Positions 1 to 9,782 of a DNA stretch of 64,000 bases are shown one piece after another (the stretch's first letter is position 1; every line of letters begins with the position of its first letter). Source of the DNA: Acidimicrobiaceae bacterium (lineage in GTDB: Bacteria > Actinomycetota > Acidimicrobiia > Acidimicrobiales > RAAP-2); contig PLWZ01000056.1 of assembly GCA_003151235.1 (NCBI GenBank), positions 1 to 64,000 on the forward strand, read 5' to 3'. The position numbers and the translations under genes were made by a program. A model generated the notes under the pieces. That model searched no databases. It saw only the letters and a program-made list of their open reading frames with translations, and had not been told where the DNA came from.

Positions 1-193
1 GACCCGTTATCGGGGGCAGGTCACCACCACTGCGACCTGGATTGAGCAGCAACGGCAGATCATGCCAAGGCCGTCCTAGCATGTCAACGTGGCGGCGGAC
101 CGTGCTCCTCGCGCGGTCAGGTTGTCTTGTCAGGCACCCAGCTTCTCGACCTGCCGGACGGTGGTCTGCTGGATCCGCGGATCCCGGTCCTGT

Positions 194-856
194 TTATCCG
201 CGCTCACCCATCCACCGTTGAGGATCGGTGCCGATTCCTCGTTCGAGGACCTCGAGGCTCTCGGAGATCATCGTCACCAATTCCCCTCCGGAAAAGAACC
301 ATTGGGTTTGCGCCGCCTCCAAAACGCCTCCGACCGCAGCAGCCAACATCGTGGGGATCAGGGCCTCGTTGGGCAATCCCAGCCTCGCACCGAAGAACTC
401 CGCCAACACCATTCGGGTCTTCAAGTAGATGCCACCCATCACCCCGCGCAACACGCTTGGAGTGGCCGAGATGACGGTGATCCAGCGGCGCAAAAGGTCC
501 AAATCTTCGGCCGACACCGCCTCAACGAGTGCGACACGCAAGGAGTGCAGCGGGGGTTCGTCCACGGGCGTAGCCGACAGCGCTACCCGGAGGGCTTCGG
601 AGCGTCGATCGATCCGTAGCTGAAGCACGTCTTCCTTGGTCGGACAGTACCGGTAGAAGGTACGAACCGAGATCTGTGCCTCATCGGCGATCTCCTGCAC
701 CGTTACATCGCTGAACCCGCGTTCGTCGAAGAGTCTGAGAGCGACGGCCTCCAACTCGGAGAGCATCATCTCCGTCCGTTTCTCCCTCAAACGCTCAGCC
801 AGCGGTTCTGTCGGCAAATACATCCCTTCCGATGGTCTCGTGTCCCGTATCGCCAT
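194..856 (-). CDS. TetR/AcrR family transcriptional regulator
   Basis: A 220-residue TetR-type repressor. The N-terminal helix-turn-helix lies around residues 30-75 (ALRLFDERGFSDVTVQEIA, then ISVRTFYRYCPTKEDVL), which is the classical TetR DNA-binding signature. The remainder is a helical ligand/dimer domain without a recognisable specific subfamily. It is divergent from the Baeyer-Villiger monooxygenase gene at 1193, so it probably represses that gene and itself in response to a hydrophobic substrate (inference from position). A perfect 10-bp palindrome sits 15 bp upstream of its start codon. Confidence 0.92.
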   Translation of the reverse strand: MAIRDTRPSEGMYLPTEPLAERLREKRTEMMLSELEAVALRLFDERGFSDVTVQEIADEAQISVRTFYRYCPTKEDVLQLRIDRRSEALRVALSATPVDEPPLHSLRVALVEAVSAEDLDLLRRWITVISATPSVLRGVMGGIYLKTRMVLAEFFGARLGLPNEALIPTMLAAAVGGVLEAAQTQWFFSGGELVTMISESLEVLERGIGTDPQRWMGERG

Positions 857-1192
857 CCGGTTGACACTCGCTCGATCGAGTCGTCAGCCTAAGCCGGAGT
901 TTGCGTGAGCTAGACCTCTTGACAGAATGTCTCAATTGCACGCCACGGGGCCCCGGGAGCGAACGGGGACCCGACAAGCCCTTCAGCGGTGCCATCCGAC
1001 CGATCGACGCCCGCCTCGATCGCTGCCTCCCAGCGGCACGGAGCTTCGGCGAAGCCGATACCTGGGCAGCCCAACAGGAGTGCCACTCTCCGTGTTGAAT
1101 TGGCTTGACCTCGCCGTCATCGGAAGTACGTGTTGGACATCCCGTAGCTACGATCAGGAGAATTCAACGGCCAATCGACCCCGGGAGCTCCG
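857..1192. promoter_or_regulatory. Divergent intergenic region with candidate TetR operator
   Basis: This 336-bp gap separates the divergent TetR and monooxygenase genes and holds no convincing gene. The perfect palindrome CTCGATCGAG at 871-880 is the best operator candidate because of its distance to the TetR start. A second weak dyad, GACA-GAA-TGTC, occurs near 920-930 beside a TTGACA hexamer. Neither has been compared with known operators. Confidence 0.45.
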
Positions 1193-2710
1193 ATGTCCGC
1201 TATCGCCTTGAACCTCGAGACCACCGGCTCCCGAGAAGACTCTGCCAACCCCCTCCACGTCGACGTCCTCATCGTCGGTGCGGGGATCTCCGGCATCGGG
1301 GCGGCGTATCACCTGAGCCAGCAGTGCCCGGACCGGAGCTTCACTGTGCTCGAAGCTCAAGAGACCTTCGGGGGAACCTGGTGGACACACCGGTACCCGG
1401 GTGTCCGCTCCGACAGCGATCTCTTCACATTCGGGTATCGGTTCAAGCCCTGGCTCTCAGCGCCGATCGCCTCCGCCGAGGAGATCCTCAAGTACCTCGA
1501 CGACGTGATCGAGGAGAACGACCTCGGGGCCCACATCCGCTATCGGCACCGGATCACCAATGCCAGCTGGTCGACGGACCTGCGCCGCTGGACCTTGTCA
1601 GTGACCCGTGAGGACACGGGCGAGCAACTGACCTTCACCACCAACTTCCTCTGGATGTGCCAGGGCTACTACCGCCACAACCATGGCTACACCCCCGACT
1701 GGGAGGGTTTCGAGGACTTCCAGGGCACCGTGGTTCACCCCCAGGAGTGGCCGGAACACGTCGACTACGCCGACAAGAAGGTCGTCGTCATCGGATCGGG
1801 TGCTACCGCCGCGACATTGATCCCGGCCATCGCCGCCGACACAGCCCACGTGACGATGCTGCAGCGCTCGCCTACCTTCTTCTTCGTTCGACCAAACGTC
1901 AACGAGCTCGCCGACATGCTTCGCCAGCTGGACATCCCGGACGAATGGACCCACGAGATCGTCCGGCGCAAAATCGCCCAGGACATGGATGCGATCACAA
2001 AGATGTCCTTCGATACTCCGGAATTCCTGAGACAGTTCCTGCTCGACACCATCCGGCCGCTCCTGCCGGACGGCTTCGATGTCGAGCGGCACTTCAGCCC
2101 CACCTACCGGCCATGGCAACAGCGAATCGCAGTCCTCCCAGAGGGCGATCTGTTCACCTGTATCCGCGAGGGCAAGGTCTCGGTCGTGACCGACCAGATC
2201 GAGAAGTTCACCGAACGCGGGATACAGCTCGCCTCCGGAGAGACCCTTGAAGCCGATGTCATCATCACGGCCACCGGCTTTGACATGAGTGTGCTCGGTG
2301 ATATCCAGTTCTCGGTCGACGACAAGCCGGTGGACTTCGCAGAGACGGTCACCTACCGCGGGATCATGTTCACTGGGATCCCGAACCTCGCCTACGTCTT
2401 CGGGTACTTCCGAGCGAGCTGGACCCTGCGAGCGGACCTGATCAGCGACTTTGTTTGTCGGCTGCTCGGCCATATGGACGAGTCGGGGGCGACAATGGTG
2501 ACCCCCGAGCTCGGCGGCGAAGAGGCCGACATGGCCCTCGTCCCGTGGGTGGATCCCGAAAACTTCAATCCCGGTTACCTCACTCGCTCACTGCATCTCA
2601 TGCCGAAACAGGGAGCCCGGGATCCATGGCGGCTCCAGCACGAGTATTCCGTGGAGAAGGAGCAACTCCCCCGAGCTGATCTCGACGACGGAGCGCTTGC
2701 CTTTAAGTAA
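1193..2710 (+). CDS. Flavin-containing (Baeyer-Villiger type) monooxygenase
   Basis: A 505-residue flavoprotein monooxygenase expected to insert oxygen into ketones or related hydrophobic substrates using FAD and NADPH. The FAD Rossmann motif GAGISGIG is near residue 27, followed by the ETFGGTWW segment typical of this family. The Baeyer-Villiger fingerprint FxGxxxHxxxW is present as FQGTVVHPQEW at residues 176-186. The NADPH motif GSGATA is near residue 202 and a late ATG motif (TATGFD) is near 360. ATG start with GGGAG a few bases upstream. The DMT transporter begins 42 bp after the stop, so the two may be cotranscribed. The true substrate cannot be read from the sequence. Confidence 0.92.
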   Translation: MSAIALNLETTGSREDSANPLHVDVLIVGAGISGIGAAYHLSQQCPDRSFTVLEAQETFGGTWWTHRYPGVRSDSDLFTFGYRFKPWLSAPIASAEEILKYLDDVIEENDLGAHIRYRHRITNASWSTDLRRWTLSVTREDTGEQLTFTTNFLWMCQGYYRHNHGYTPDWEGFEDFQGTVVHPQEWPEHVDYADKKVVVIGSGATAATLIPAIAADTAHVTMLQRSPTFFFVRPNVNELADMLRQLDIPDEWTHEIVRRKIAQDMDAITKMSFDTPEFLRQFLLDTIRPLLPDGFDVERHFSPTYRPWQQRIAVLPEGDLFTCIREGKVSVVTDQIEKFTERGIQLASGETLEADVIITATGFDMSVLGDIQFSVDDKPVDFAETVTYRGIMFTGIPNLAYVFGYFRASWTLRADLISDFVCRLLGHMDESGATMVTPELGGEEADMALVPWVDPENFNPGYLTRSLHLMPKQGARDPWRLQHEYSVEKEQLPRADLDDGALAFK

Positions 2711-2752
2711 CCCGTCTGCCAGGCGAAGCCCGGAGGAGCGCATGATGCTGTG

Positions 2753-3697
2753 ATGGTGCCGACGCCTGTGATCAAAGCGTTGGCGGTGTTCCACCACCAC
2801 CTCGGACGAAGTCTCGCTTCCATCGTCGTGCTGTCATTGGCCAGCGCGGCCTTCTACGGGTTGGCGGCCGTACTCCAACATGAAGCAGCGGTCCAGGAGC
2901 CACCGAACCTGTCCATGCAGGCCGGGCTGCTGATCCGTTTGGTAGCGCGGCCGAGGTGGCTCCTCGGCACAGCTCTCGACTGCGTTGCCTACGTATTCCA
3001 ATTCCTCGCCCTGCGAAGAGGCTCCCTCGCTCTGGTCGAGCCGATCCTCGTCTTGAGCCTCGTCTTCGCATTGCCCGTTGCCGCGCGGCTGAACCACCAA
3101 CGAGCGTCCCGTTCAGAGCTGTCGTCGACGGGCGCCATCGCTGCCGGGCTCGCACTGTTCCTCGGGGTGGCCCATCCCGGCTTGGGTCATCCCCACGCGT
3201 CCTTAACGGGTTGGATGACCTTGACTTCCGTCGTTGTCGCGGGCTGTGGAGCCTTAGTGCTTGCGGCGCGAGGTGCCTCGCGCCGCGGGGCTGCCGTCCT
3301 GCTGGCGGTTGGTTCGGGCGCGGCCTTCGGTTATGTGGCTGCACTCACGGAGCGGACCGGGCACCTTCTTAACAACGGCGTGGCGCACACCCTGTCCACG
3401 TGGGAGCCATATGCACTCGTCGGGGGGGCGGTCGGTGCCCTGCTACTCACCCAGAGCGCGTTTCACGCAGGAGCATTGCGCCTGTCACTCCCCACCCTGA
3501 CGGTGGCGCAGCCTTTGGTGGCCGGGTGCATCGGCATCGGCCTCTTCGATGAACACATCAACACTCGCGGGGTGGCACCGGCACTTGAGGTATTCGGGTT
3601 GGTCCTGATCGTCTTCGGCGTGTTTGCTCTCACCCGATCGTCGCCGCTTGCGACAGACCCAGAGACGCCCATCCCGGAAGCAAATCCGAGGGCGTGA
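2753..3697 (+). CDS. DMT/EamA-like multi-helix membrane transporter
   Basis: A 314-residue integral membrane protein with about nine or ten hydrophobic segments and little soluble sequence. The arrangement resembles drug/metabolite transporter proteins, including the NIPA-like branch (segments such as SLALVEPILVLSLVFALPVA). An SD-like GGAGGAG at 2731-2737 precedes a three-codon mini-ORF (ATG at 2742) whose TGA overlaps the ATG at 2753, suggesting coupled initiation. It sits directly behind the monooxygenase and could export or import a related compound, but that is inference. Confidence 0.8.
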   Translation: MVPTPVIKALAVFHHHLGRSLASIVVLSLASAAFYGLAAVLQHEAAVQEPPNLSMQAGLLIRLVARPRWLLGTALDCVAYVFQFLALRRGSLALVEPILVLSLVFALPVAARLNHQRASRSELSSTGAIAAGLALFLGVAHPGLGHPHASLTGWMTLTSVVVAGCGALVLAARGASRRGAAVLLAVGSGAAFGYVAALTERTGHLLNNGVAHTLSTWEPYALVGGAVGALLLTQSAFHAGALRLSLPTLTVAQPLVAGCIGIGLFDEHINTRGVAPALEVFGLVLIVFGVFALTRSSPLATDPETPIPEANPRA

Positions 3698-3770
3698 GCA
3701 GACGCAGTGGGCCGTTGTAGCGGGGAGTCGTATCGAGGAGTGGGCGCCGACAGACAGTCAGCGCCGGCAG

Positions 3771-4130
3771 TTATTCGTCCCTGTGACTCACCATGTTGAT
3801 GACGTTGCCATCCGGAGCCCGAACGAAGAATCGTCGAACTCCCCACGGCTCATCGGTGAGCGGGTGAACGATCTCGTAGCCTCGGCGCTTCGCTTCCTCG
3901 AACGCCTCGTCGATCTGCAACCCGACGTGCACAGAGATGACCGAGTCATGCGGGGCGGTTGCGTCGCCGGTGACGAGCTGGATAACCGCGGCGCCGTCGG
4001 GCGATCTGAAGTTCGCCACCCAGCCAAGGTTAAAGCCTTCGACGCTCAACCCCAGGTAACCGGTATAGAAGTCACGAGCGGCTGAGATATCAGCTACCGG
4101 GAGATTCGCAGTGATGCCGGTGACCCGCAT
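3771..4130 (-). CDS. VOC (glyoxalase/bleomycin-resistance) superfamily protein
   Basis: A 119-residue single vicinal-oxygen-chelate domain. It shows the two beta-alpha-beta-beta-beta modules, with ISAARDFYTGYLGLSVEG in the first and ISVHVGLQIDEAFEEAKRRG in the second, and ends in APDGNVINMVSH as is usual for the fold. Such proteins act as lyases, dioxygenases or ligand binders. The metal set is incomplete by eye, so catalysis is uncertain. It is a single gene converging on the DMT transporter. Confidence 0.85.
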   Translation of the reverse strand: MRVTGITANLPVADISAARDFYTGYLGLSVEGFNLGWVANFRSPDGAAVIQLVTGDATAPHDSVISVHVGLQIDEAFEEAKRRGYEIVHPLTDEPWGVRRFFVRAPDGNVINMVSHRDE

Positions 4131-4362
4131 TGGTCCTCCTCGTCCGGGGTCGGAGGCTGCCCGAAGCGGGCACCCGAATCGGTCGTCCTCACCATAGCGA
4201 GGTCACGTCGGGCGCCCTGGGTAGGCCGATACCCACACATCATCTGATCGCGAGGCTCCCCACCTCCGTGTGGGTGCAAGAACGTACCCCGACCCGCCGA
4301 ACCCCCGGTGCCCGACGCATCGCTCCGGCGGTGCGCGACACGAACGACTACCGTCCGCCAAC

Positions 4363-5562
4363 ATGAGCCACAACATCGAGGGGACGGTTGAAGCGGTCGA
4401 CACCGTATTCGACGACATGGTGGACATGCGAAGAGAACTGCATCGCCGACCCGAGCTCGGTTTTGAAGAGGTCGAAACGGCGGCGATGATCCGGCGCCGA
4501 CTCGGGGATCTCGGGCTCACCGAGCGGCCGGTGGCGACGCCGACAGGTGCGGCATTCACATTGACGGGGGGCCACCCGGGACGGCCGGTCGTGCTTCGAG
4601 CGGACATCGACGCCCTCCCGGTCAGCGAACAGGTCGATCTTTCCTATGCATCGGAGGTTGAGGGAAGGATGCACGCCTGCGGCCACGACGCCCACACGGC
4701 GGCTCTGCTGGGGGTGGCCCAGGTGCTGCAAGGACGAGTCGAGGACCTGGCGGGGAACTACACGTTCGTGTTCCAGCCGGCCGAAGAGTTGCTGGATGGT
4801 GCTCGCCGAATGGTTGACGGTGGGGTGCTCGATGGCCTCGAGGGCGGTGTGGTGCTCGGGCATCACGTCACGTCGCTTGTGCCAACCGGATTCGTCGCGA
4901 TGCGTTCAGGGATCGCGATGGCCGAGGTGCACGTATTCACCATTGTCGTCCGTGGCCCGGGGGGTCACGGGGCTATCTCGGGTCAAACGGGAGACGTGGT
5001 GCGTGCGATCTGCGACGCCGTGGGCCAGCTCGGCGGAGTGGTTGACGGTCTCGAGTACGAACGCGTCTCGTGTGTCTGCAGCGCGGGCATGGTGAGCGCC
5101 GGCACCGCTCCGAACATCCTGCCTGACCACGCGGCGATCAGGGGGACGCTGCGGACGTTCACGGCGGAACAGCGGGCAGACGCCCTCGACCGGCTGGGGG
5201 TTCTGTGTGACCGCGTGGCCGGTGAACACGGTGTCACCGTGCAGCTCGAGATCGAGGGGAACGCACCGGCAGTGACGAACGATCTCTCGATCACCGAGGC
5301 GGTGACAAACGTTGCCCGCACCCAACTCGGGGACGAGAGGGTGCTCGAGCTACCGCCGGTTACACCTAGCGACGACATGAGCATCTTCTTACAGCGACTC
5401 CCTGGGTGTTACTTCTTTGTCGGTGCAGGTCTTGCCGACGGCACGAGTGGCATGCACCACAGTCCGAAGTTTGCGATCGACGAAGAGGCGATGCGACTGG
5501 CGGCCCGGGTCATGGTGGGTGCCGCAGTGACCCTCGCTGATATGACGGTCGAAACGGCCTGA
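4363..5562 (+). CDS. M20-family amidohydrolase (N-acyl amino acid/IAA hydrolase type)
   Basis: A 399-residue metallo-amidohydrolase of peptidase family M20D. The metal/catalytic motif MHACGHDAHTAALLG begins near residue 102, FQPAEE gives the catalytic glutamate, and MHHSPKFAID near the C-terminus supplies the last ligand histidines. An insert with GPGGHGA marks the dimerisation domain of hippurate-hydrolase-like enzymes. The ATG at 4363 is preferred because the longer reading frame from 4270 adds 31 low-complexity Arg/Pro residues not seen in the family. Substrate unknown. The next gene in the same direction is kynureninase. Confidence 0.9.
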   Translation: MSHNIEGTVEAVDTVFDDMVDMRRELHRRPELGFEEVETAAMIRRRLGDLGLTERPVATPTGAAFTLTGGHPGRPVVLRADIDALPVSEQVDLSYASEVEGRMHACGHDAHTAALLGVAQVLQGRVEDLAGNYTFVFQPAEELLDGARRMVDGGVLDGLEGGVVLGHHVTSLVPTGFVAMRSGIAMAEVHVFTIVVRGPGGHGAISGQTGDVVRAICDAVGQLGGVVDGLEYERVSCVCSAGMVSAGTAPNILPDHAAIRGTLRTFTAEQRADALDRLGVLCDRVAGEHGVTVQLEIEGNAPAVTNDLSITEAVTNVARTQLGDERVLELPPVTPSDDMSIFLQRLPGCYFFVGAGLADGTSGMHHSPKFAIDEEAMRLAARVMVGAAVTLADMTVETA

Positions 5563-5816
5563 GCGGACCTCCGGAAGGCCAGCGCCGCCGATCAAGTGAT
5601 CGGACCGCTCGATCCAGCGCACCGCCGAAGGCCTGACTGTCACCCGGACCGCCGGCCGCTTGCCGAACCCAACGCCGTGCCGATGTGGTCCGGCATGCAT
5701 ATCCGGTCGCGGTCTTGGCCTCGCGCCCCACAGTCGCACGGAACCTCATCGAGGGAGTGTGACATTTCTGTGGTGCGCAGCCGAGCCCCGGGCAGAAGAC
5801 GCGCCAGAATCGGAGC

Positions 5817-7058
5817 ATGGATCGGTACATCGCTCAGAGATTGGACTTGGCCGACACTCTGGCGCCGTTCCGGAGTCAGTTCAACGTCGAAGAGAGCGGA
5901 CCGATCTACCTCGACGGCAACTCCTTGGGCCGACCCTCGACAGCGGTAACCGAACGGCTTGCGGATGCCGTGCGCGACTGGTCCGAGAACCTCGTCGGCG
6001 GGTGGGCCCGGTGGATCGACTTGCCTGCCGCAGTGGGCGACAGGATCGGACGGCTGATCGGCGCGAGCTCCGGACAGGTTGTCGTGTGTGACAGCACGAC
6101 CGTGAACCTCTACAAGCTCGCCGCGTCGGCGCTTGCCGCCAGGGCTGATCGACAGGTCATCCTGGCGGACGCACACGACTTCCCCACCGATCGCTACGTG
6201 CTGCAGGGACTCGCAGAGAGCGCCGGCCGCGAGCTGCGCCTCCTGGAAGGAAGCGTGGTGGACGGCCTCGACACCGACGTCGTGGCCGGAGCCATCGATG
6301 CCCAGACAGCGCTCGTATGTCTTTCTCACGTCAACTTCCGGTCGGGGGCGCGGCTCGACATCGCGGCCATCACCGAGGCTGCCCACCGACATGGCGCACT
6401 CGTACTGTGGGACCTGTGCCACAGCGCCGGGGCACTTCCGGTGGCTCTGGATGACGACGGAGTCGACCTCGCGGTCGGCTGCACCTACAAATACCTGAAT
6501 GGCGGCCCGGGTTCCCCCGCGTTCGCCTACGTACGGCGTGGCCTACAGGCAGAACTGCGCCAGCCGATATGGGGCTGGTTCGGCCAGCACGACCAGTTCT
6601 CGATGGCCTCGATCTATCAACCGGACGGCGGGATGAGCCGTTTCCTCACCGGAACGCCGCCGGTGCTCGGCCTGTTGGGCGTCGATGCGGCGGCCGAGAT
6701 CCTGGAGTCAGCGGGGATTCGGGCGCTGTGGGCCAAGTCCGAACGATGCACCGAGATGCTGGTGGATCTCGTGCGCGCACGGCTCGAGCCGCTGGGTGCC
6801 ACCTTGGCCAGTCCGTCCGATCCGGAACGTCGCGGTGCACACGTGTCGGTGGCCCACGCCCAGGCCTGGCCGTGGTGCAACGCTCTCATCGAGCGCCGAA
6901 TGGTGGTCGGTGATTTCCGACCACCGGACGTGATCAGACTGGGCCCGGCGCCGCTCTACTCGCGCTTCGTGGACATCTTCGACGCGGTCGAGCGAATGGC
7001 CGAAGTCCTCAAAGCCGGTGTGGACGATGTCCGAGACCGCCCCAAGTCACCTGAGTGA
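5817..7058 (+). CDS. kynU: Kynureninase
   Basis: A 413-residue PLP enzyme of fold type I that hydrolyses kynurenine or 3-hydroxykynurenine to (hydroxy)anthranilate and alanine. Family hallmarks are IYLDGNSLG near residue 30, WARWIDLP, HDFPTDRY, the PLP aspartate region LWDLCHSAGA and the PLP lysine at residue 225 in CTYKYLNGGPG. Length matches bacterial KynU. No kynurenine formamidase or tryptophan dioxygenase is adjacent, so it may act with genes outside the window or salvage exogenous kynurenine. Confidence 0.95.
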   Translation: MDRYIAQRLDLADTLAPFRSQFNVEESGPIYLDGNSLGRPSTAVTERLADAVRDWSENLVGGWARWIDLPAAVGDRIGRLIGASSGQVVVCDSTTVNLYKLAASALAARADRQVILADAHDFPTDRYVLQGLAESAGRELRLLEGSVVDGLDTDVVAGAIDAQTALVCLSHVNFRSGARLDIAAITEAAHRHGALVLWDLCHSAGALPVALDDDGVDLAVGCTYKYLNGGPGSPAFAYVRRGLQAELRQPIWGWFGQHDQFSMASIYQPDGGMSRFLTGTPPVLGLLGVDAAAEILESAGIRALWAKSERCTEMLVDLVRARLEPLGATLASPSDPERRGAHVSVAHAQAWPWCNALIERRMVVGDFRPPDVIRLGPAPLYSRFVDIFDAVERMAEVLKAGVDDVRDRPKSPE

Positions 7059-7297
7059 CGCCTTCACACACAAACTGCCGACCCACGGCCGGGCTCGCAC
7101 GAGTCGAGGTTGAGGCGCTGAGCACGGGCATGCTGACCGGACTTCGGGTCCAGGCATGAGTAGCCGCAGCTCGGCCAGGCCCCTCGTCGATGGTGCGCCT
7201 CAGGGCGCCACGGCCGTTACGCTCGCCGGACAAGGGAGTAGGTGACGATGCAAGAAGATCGGGCTCGTCCGCCAGGCGGGCACCGGGGACACCGGGC

Positions 7298-8293
7298 GTG
7301 ACCAGCGTCGCGCTGGTACTTGGTGCAGGTGGCCTCGTCGGTCAGGCGTACCACGCCGGGGTACTAGCAGCGCTTGAAGCCGAGCTCGGTTGGGATCCGA
7401 GGCAGGCCGACCTGATCGTCGGCACGTCGGCGGGCTCGATCTCGGGCACCCTGCTGCGCCTCGGTGTCGCCCCGTCCGATCTCGCCGCACTGGCGACCCA
7501 ATCCCCGTTGTCTCCCGAGGGGTCCTCCTTGGTCGATCGGATCCAACCGAACTCGGCCGACCTCCCGTCTCCACCGCCCCGAGACTGGATCAGACCGTGG
7601 CGACCCCCGACCGCCGCCCTGCTGGCCCGGACGGTCCGCCGACCGTGGGGTTTCCGACCCGAGGTGGCGGCGATGACCATGCTGCCGAGAGGGCGGATCG
7701 ACATCACCGACCGGGCGGCCCCGCTGCACGCGATGGCCGGGATGAACTGGCCCGAGCGTCTGTGGATCTGTGCCGCCCGGAGGAGCGACGGGGCCCGCGT
7801 GGTGTTCGGCCGGCACGGGGCGCCGCCGGCGCCGCTGGCGGCGGCGGTGTTGGCGTCGTGTGCCATTCCGGCGTACTTCGCGCCCGTGATGATCGGCGGC
7901 GTCGAGCACTTCGACGGCGGCGTGCACTCGCCCACCAACGCCGATGCGGTTCGAGCCGAGCGGCCGGACGTCGTGGTCGTGATCTCACCGATGTCTTTCG
8001 ACAGACCGATGCTCGGCGCACCCGATGGCCTCTTCCGGTGGGCTGCGCGCCGCCGTCTCGAGCACGAGACCCGGCGTTTGGAGCGGGCCGGGTCGACCGT
8101 GATCTGCATCGAGCCGGATCCCTCCTCGAGAGCGGCCATGGGTCTCAACCCGATGAGCGACCGGCGTGCGCACCAGGTCGTGTCGGCAGCCATGAGGCAG
8201 ACCGCACGCATGGTGGCCGAAGGGCGCATCCCCCGGCTTGGCGTCCGCGCCGGGTCCCCTTCCGTCAAAATCCGGCCTGCCCGAGGTGGCTGA
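7298..8293 (+). CDS. Patatin-like phospholipase
   Basis: A 331-residue patatin-family acyl hydrolase. The oxyanion glycine loop LGAGGLVGQA is at the very N-terminus, the nucleophile elbow GTSAG is near residue 44, and the catalytic aspartate is in DGGVHSPTNAD, forming the Ser/Asp dyad. The GTG at 7298 is chosen since VTSVALVLGAGG begins as family members do, whereas the upstream extension is Arg/Pro-rich. It precedes the WS/DGAT gene by 69 bp on the same strand, suggesting a shared role in neutral-lipid turnover (inference). Confidence 0.9.
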   Translation: MTSVALVLGAGGLVGQAYHAGVLAALEAELGWDPRQADLIVGTSAGSISGTLLRLGVAPSDLAALATQSPLSPEGSSLVDRIQPNSADLPSPPPRDWIRPWRPPTAALLARTVRRPWGFRPEVAAMTMLPRGRIDITDRAAPLHAMAGMNWPERLWICAARRSDGARVVFGRHGAPPAPLAAAVLASCAIPAYFAPVMIGGVEHFDGGVHSPTNADAVRAERPDVVVVISPMSFDRPMLGAPDGLFRWAARRRLEHETRRLERAGSTVICIEPDPSSRAAMGLNPMSDRRAHQVVSAAMRQTARMVAEGRIPRLGVRAGSPSVKIRPARGG

Positions 8294-8362
8294 AGCCCTC
8301 CGGTAGTACCGTCGGCGCCTAGGGACGAGACACACGGGCGGAGATCTCAGGGGGTATCCGAC

Positions 8363-9760
8363 ATGGGCGTTGACCGATTGAGCCCGATGGACGCATCGTT
8401 CCTCCACATCGAGGACAGCGTCAGCCACATGCACATCGCCTCGGTGGGGATCTTCGAAGGGCCAGAACCGGACTTCGAAGACATCGTGGCCATGATCGAC
8501 AGCAAGCTCAGCCTGGTCCCCCGCTACCGCCGGGTCGTGCGCCACGTCCCGCTCGAGCTCGGTCGGCCGGTCTGGGTGGACGACCCCCACTTCAACATCG
8601 ACTACCACCTCCGTCACACGGCGCTCCCCACCCCCGGCGGTGAGGCCGAGCTCCGCAAGCTCGTGGGGCGGGTCATGTCCCAACAGCTCGACCGCTCCAA
8701 GCCCCTTTGGGAGATTTGGGTGGTCGGAGGTTTGGAAGACGGTCACTGGGCCGTCTTGTACAAGACCCACCACGCCATGGTCGACGGCATATCGGGGACC
8801 GACCTGATGGCTCTCATGATGGACGTCTCCCCGGAACCGACCCCAGTCGTGCCGGTCGAGTGGAAGGCGGATACGGCGCCGTCCGGCCTGGAGCTGGCCG
8901 CCCAGTCGTCGTTGGACCTTCTGCGCAGCCCGTATGAGCAGATGCGGGCCTTGCGTTCCGCCTTCCGGCTACCGCGCCAGGCGATCGGCCAGACGCGGGA
9001 GGTTCTGCAGGGGCTCTCGACCATGACGGGGCTCGTCCGGCGGACTCCCCTGTCAACCCTCAACGGCCCGCTCGGACCGCATCGACGGTATGGATGGGCT
9101 TCCACCTCGGTCACCGAAATCAAGGCGATCCGCAAGGCGCTCGGTGGAGCGTTCAATGACGTCGTCCTCGCAGCGATCACCAACGGGTTCCGCGAGCTCC
9201 TCTTGCATCGTGGGGAGTCCGTGGACCGGGTCGTGCGCACGCTGGTTCCGGTGTCGGTTCGTCCCCGCGACGAGAGGGGCCGCGCGGTGGGCGACGGGAC
9301 ACTGCAGAACAAGGTTTCGGCCATGTTCGCCGAACTCCCCGTCTCCATCACCGACGCGGCAGAGCGCCTGCACGCCGTGACCCAACAGATGGAGGGCCTG
9401 AAACAGTCCAAGCAGGCCCTGGCCGGCGAGGCCCTCACGTCGATGTCGGGGTTCGCACCGCCCATGCTCCTGGCACTCGGGATGCGCGTCTCGTCGCGCC
9501 TGGCTCAGCGCAACGTGAACACGGTCACCACCAATGTGCCGGGCCCCCAGATCCCCCTCTATATCTGCGGTCGCCAGATGTTGAAGGCCTTCCCCTACGT
9601 TCCTCTGGCCGGCCAGGTGCGGATCGGGATCGCCATTTTCTCCTACAACGGCGAGGTGAACTTCGGCGTCACGGGTGACTTCGACACGACGCCAGACTTG
9701 GAAGTGCTGTGCCGGGGCATCGAGGACGGCGTCAAGCAGCTGCTCAAGATCAGCGAGTGA
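8363..9760 (+). CDS. WS/DGAT wax ester synthase/diacylglycerol acyltransferase
   Basis: A 465-residue bifunctional acyltransferase that joins acyl-CoA to diacylglycerol or fatty alcohols for triacylglycerol/wax storage. The N-terminal opening DRLSPMDASFLHIED and the catalytic HHAMVDG (HHxxxDG, near residue 137) are diagnostic. The second half carries the NVVTNVPGP-like segment (NTVTTNVPGPQIPLY) of the DUF1298 domain. Length agrees with mycobacterial Tgs proteins. Placed directly after a patatin lipase. Confidence 0.95.
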   Translation: MGVDRLSPMDASFLHIEDSVSHMHIASVGIFEGPEPDFEDIVAMIDSKLSLVPRYRRVVRHVPLELGRPVWVDDPHFNIDYHLRHTALPTPGGEAELRKLVGRVMSQQLDRSKPLWEIWVVGGLEDGHWAVLYKTHHAMVDGISGTDLMALMMDVSPEPTPVVPVEWKADTAPSGLELAAQSSLDLLRSPYEQMRALRSAFRLPRQAIGQTREVLQGLSTMTGLVRRTPLSTLNGPLGPHRRYGWASTSVTEIKAIRKALGGAFNDVVLAAITNGFRELLLHRGESVDRVVRTLVPVSVRPRDERGRAVGDGTLQNKVSAMFAELPVSITDAAERLHAVTQQMEGLKQSKQALAGEALTSMSGFAPPMLLALGMRVSSRLAQRNVNTVTTNVPGPQIPLYICGRQMLKAFPYVPLAGQVRIGIAIFSYNGEVNFGVTGDFDTTPDLEVLCRGIEDGVKQLLKISE

Positions 9761-9782
9761 GCGGGCAGGCGCAGTCGCGCTG

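Noticed and set aside
1-193. Possible gene at the left edge
   Set aside because: The frames here are shadows of, or run into, the TetR gene. No motif supports a separate gene.
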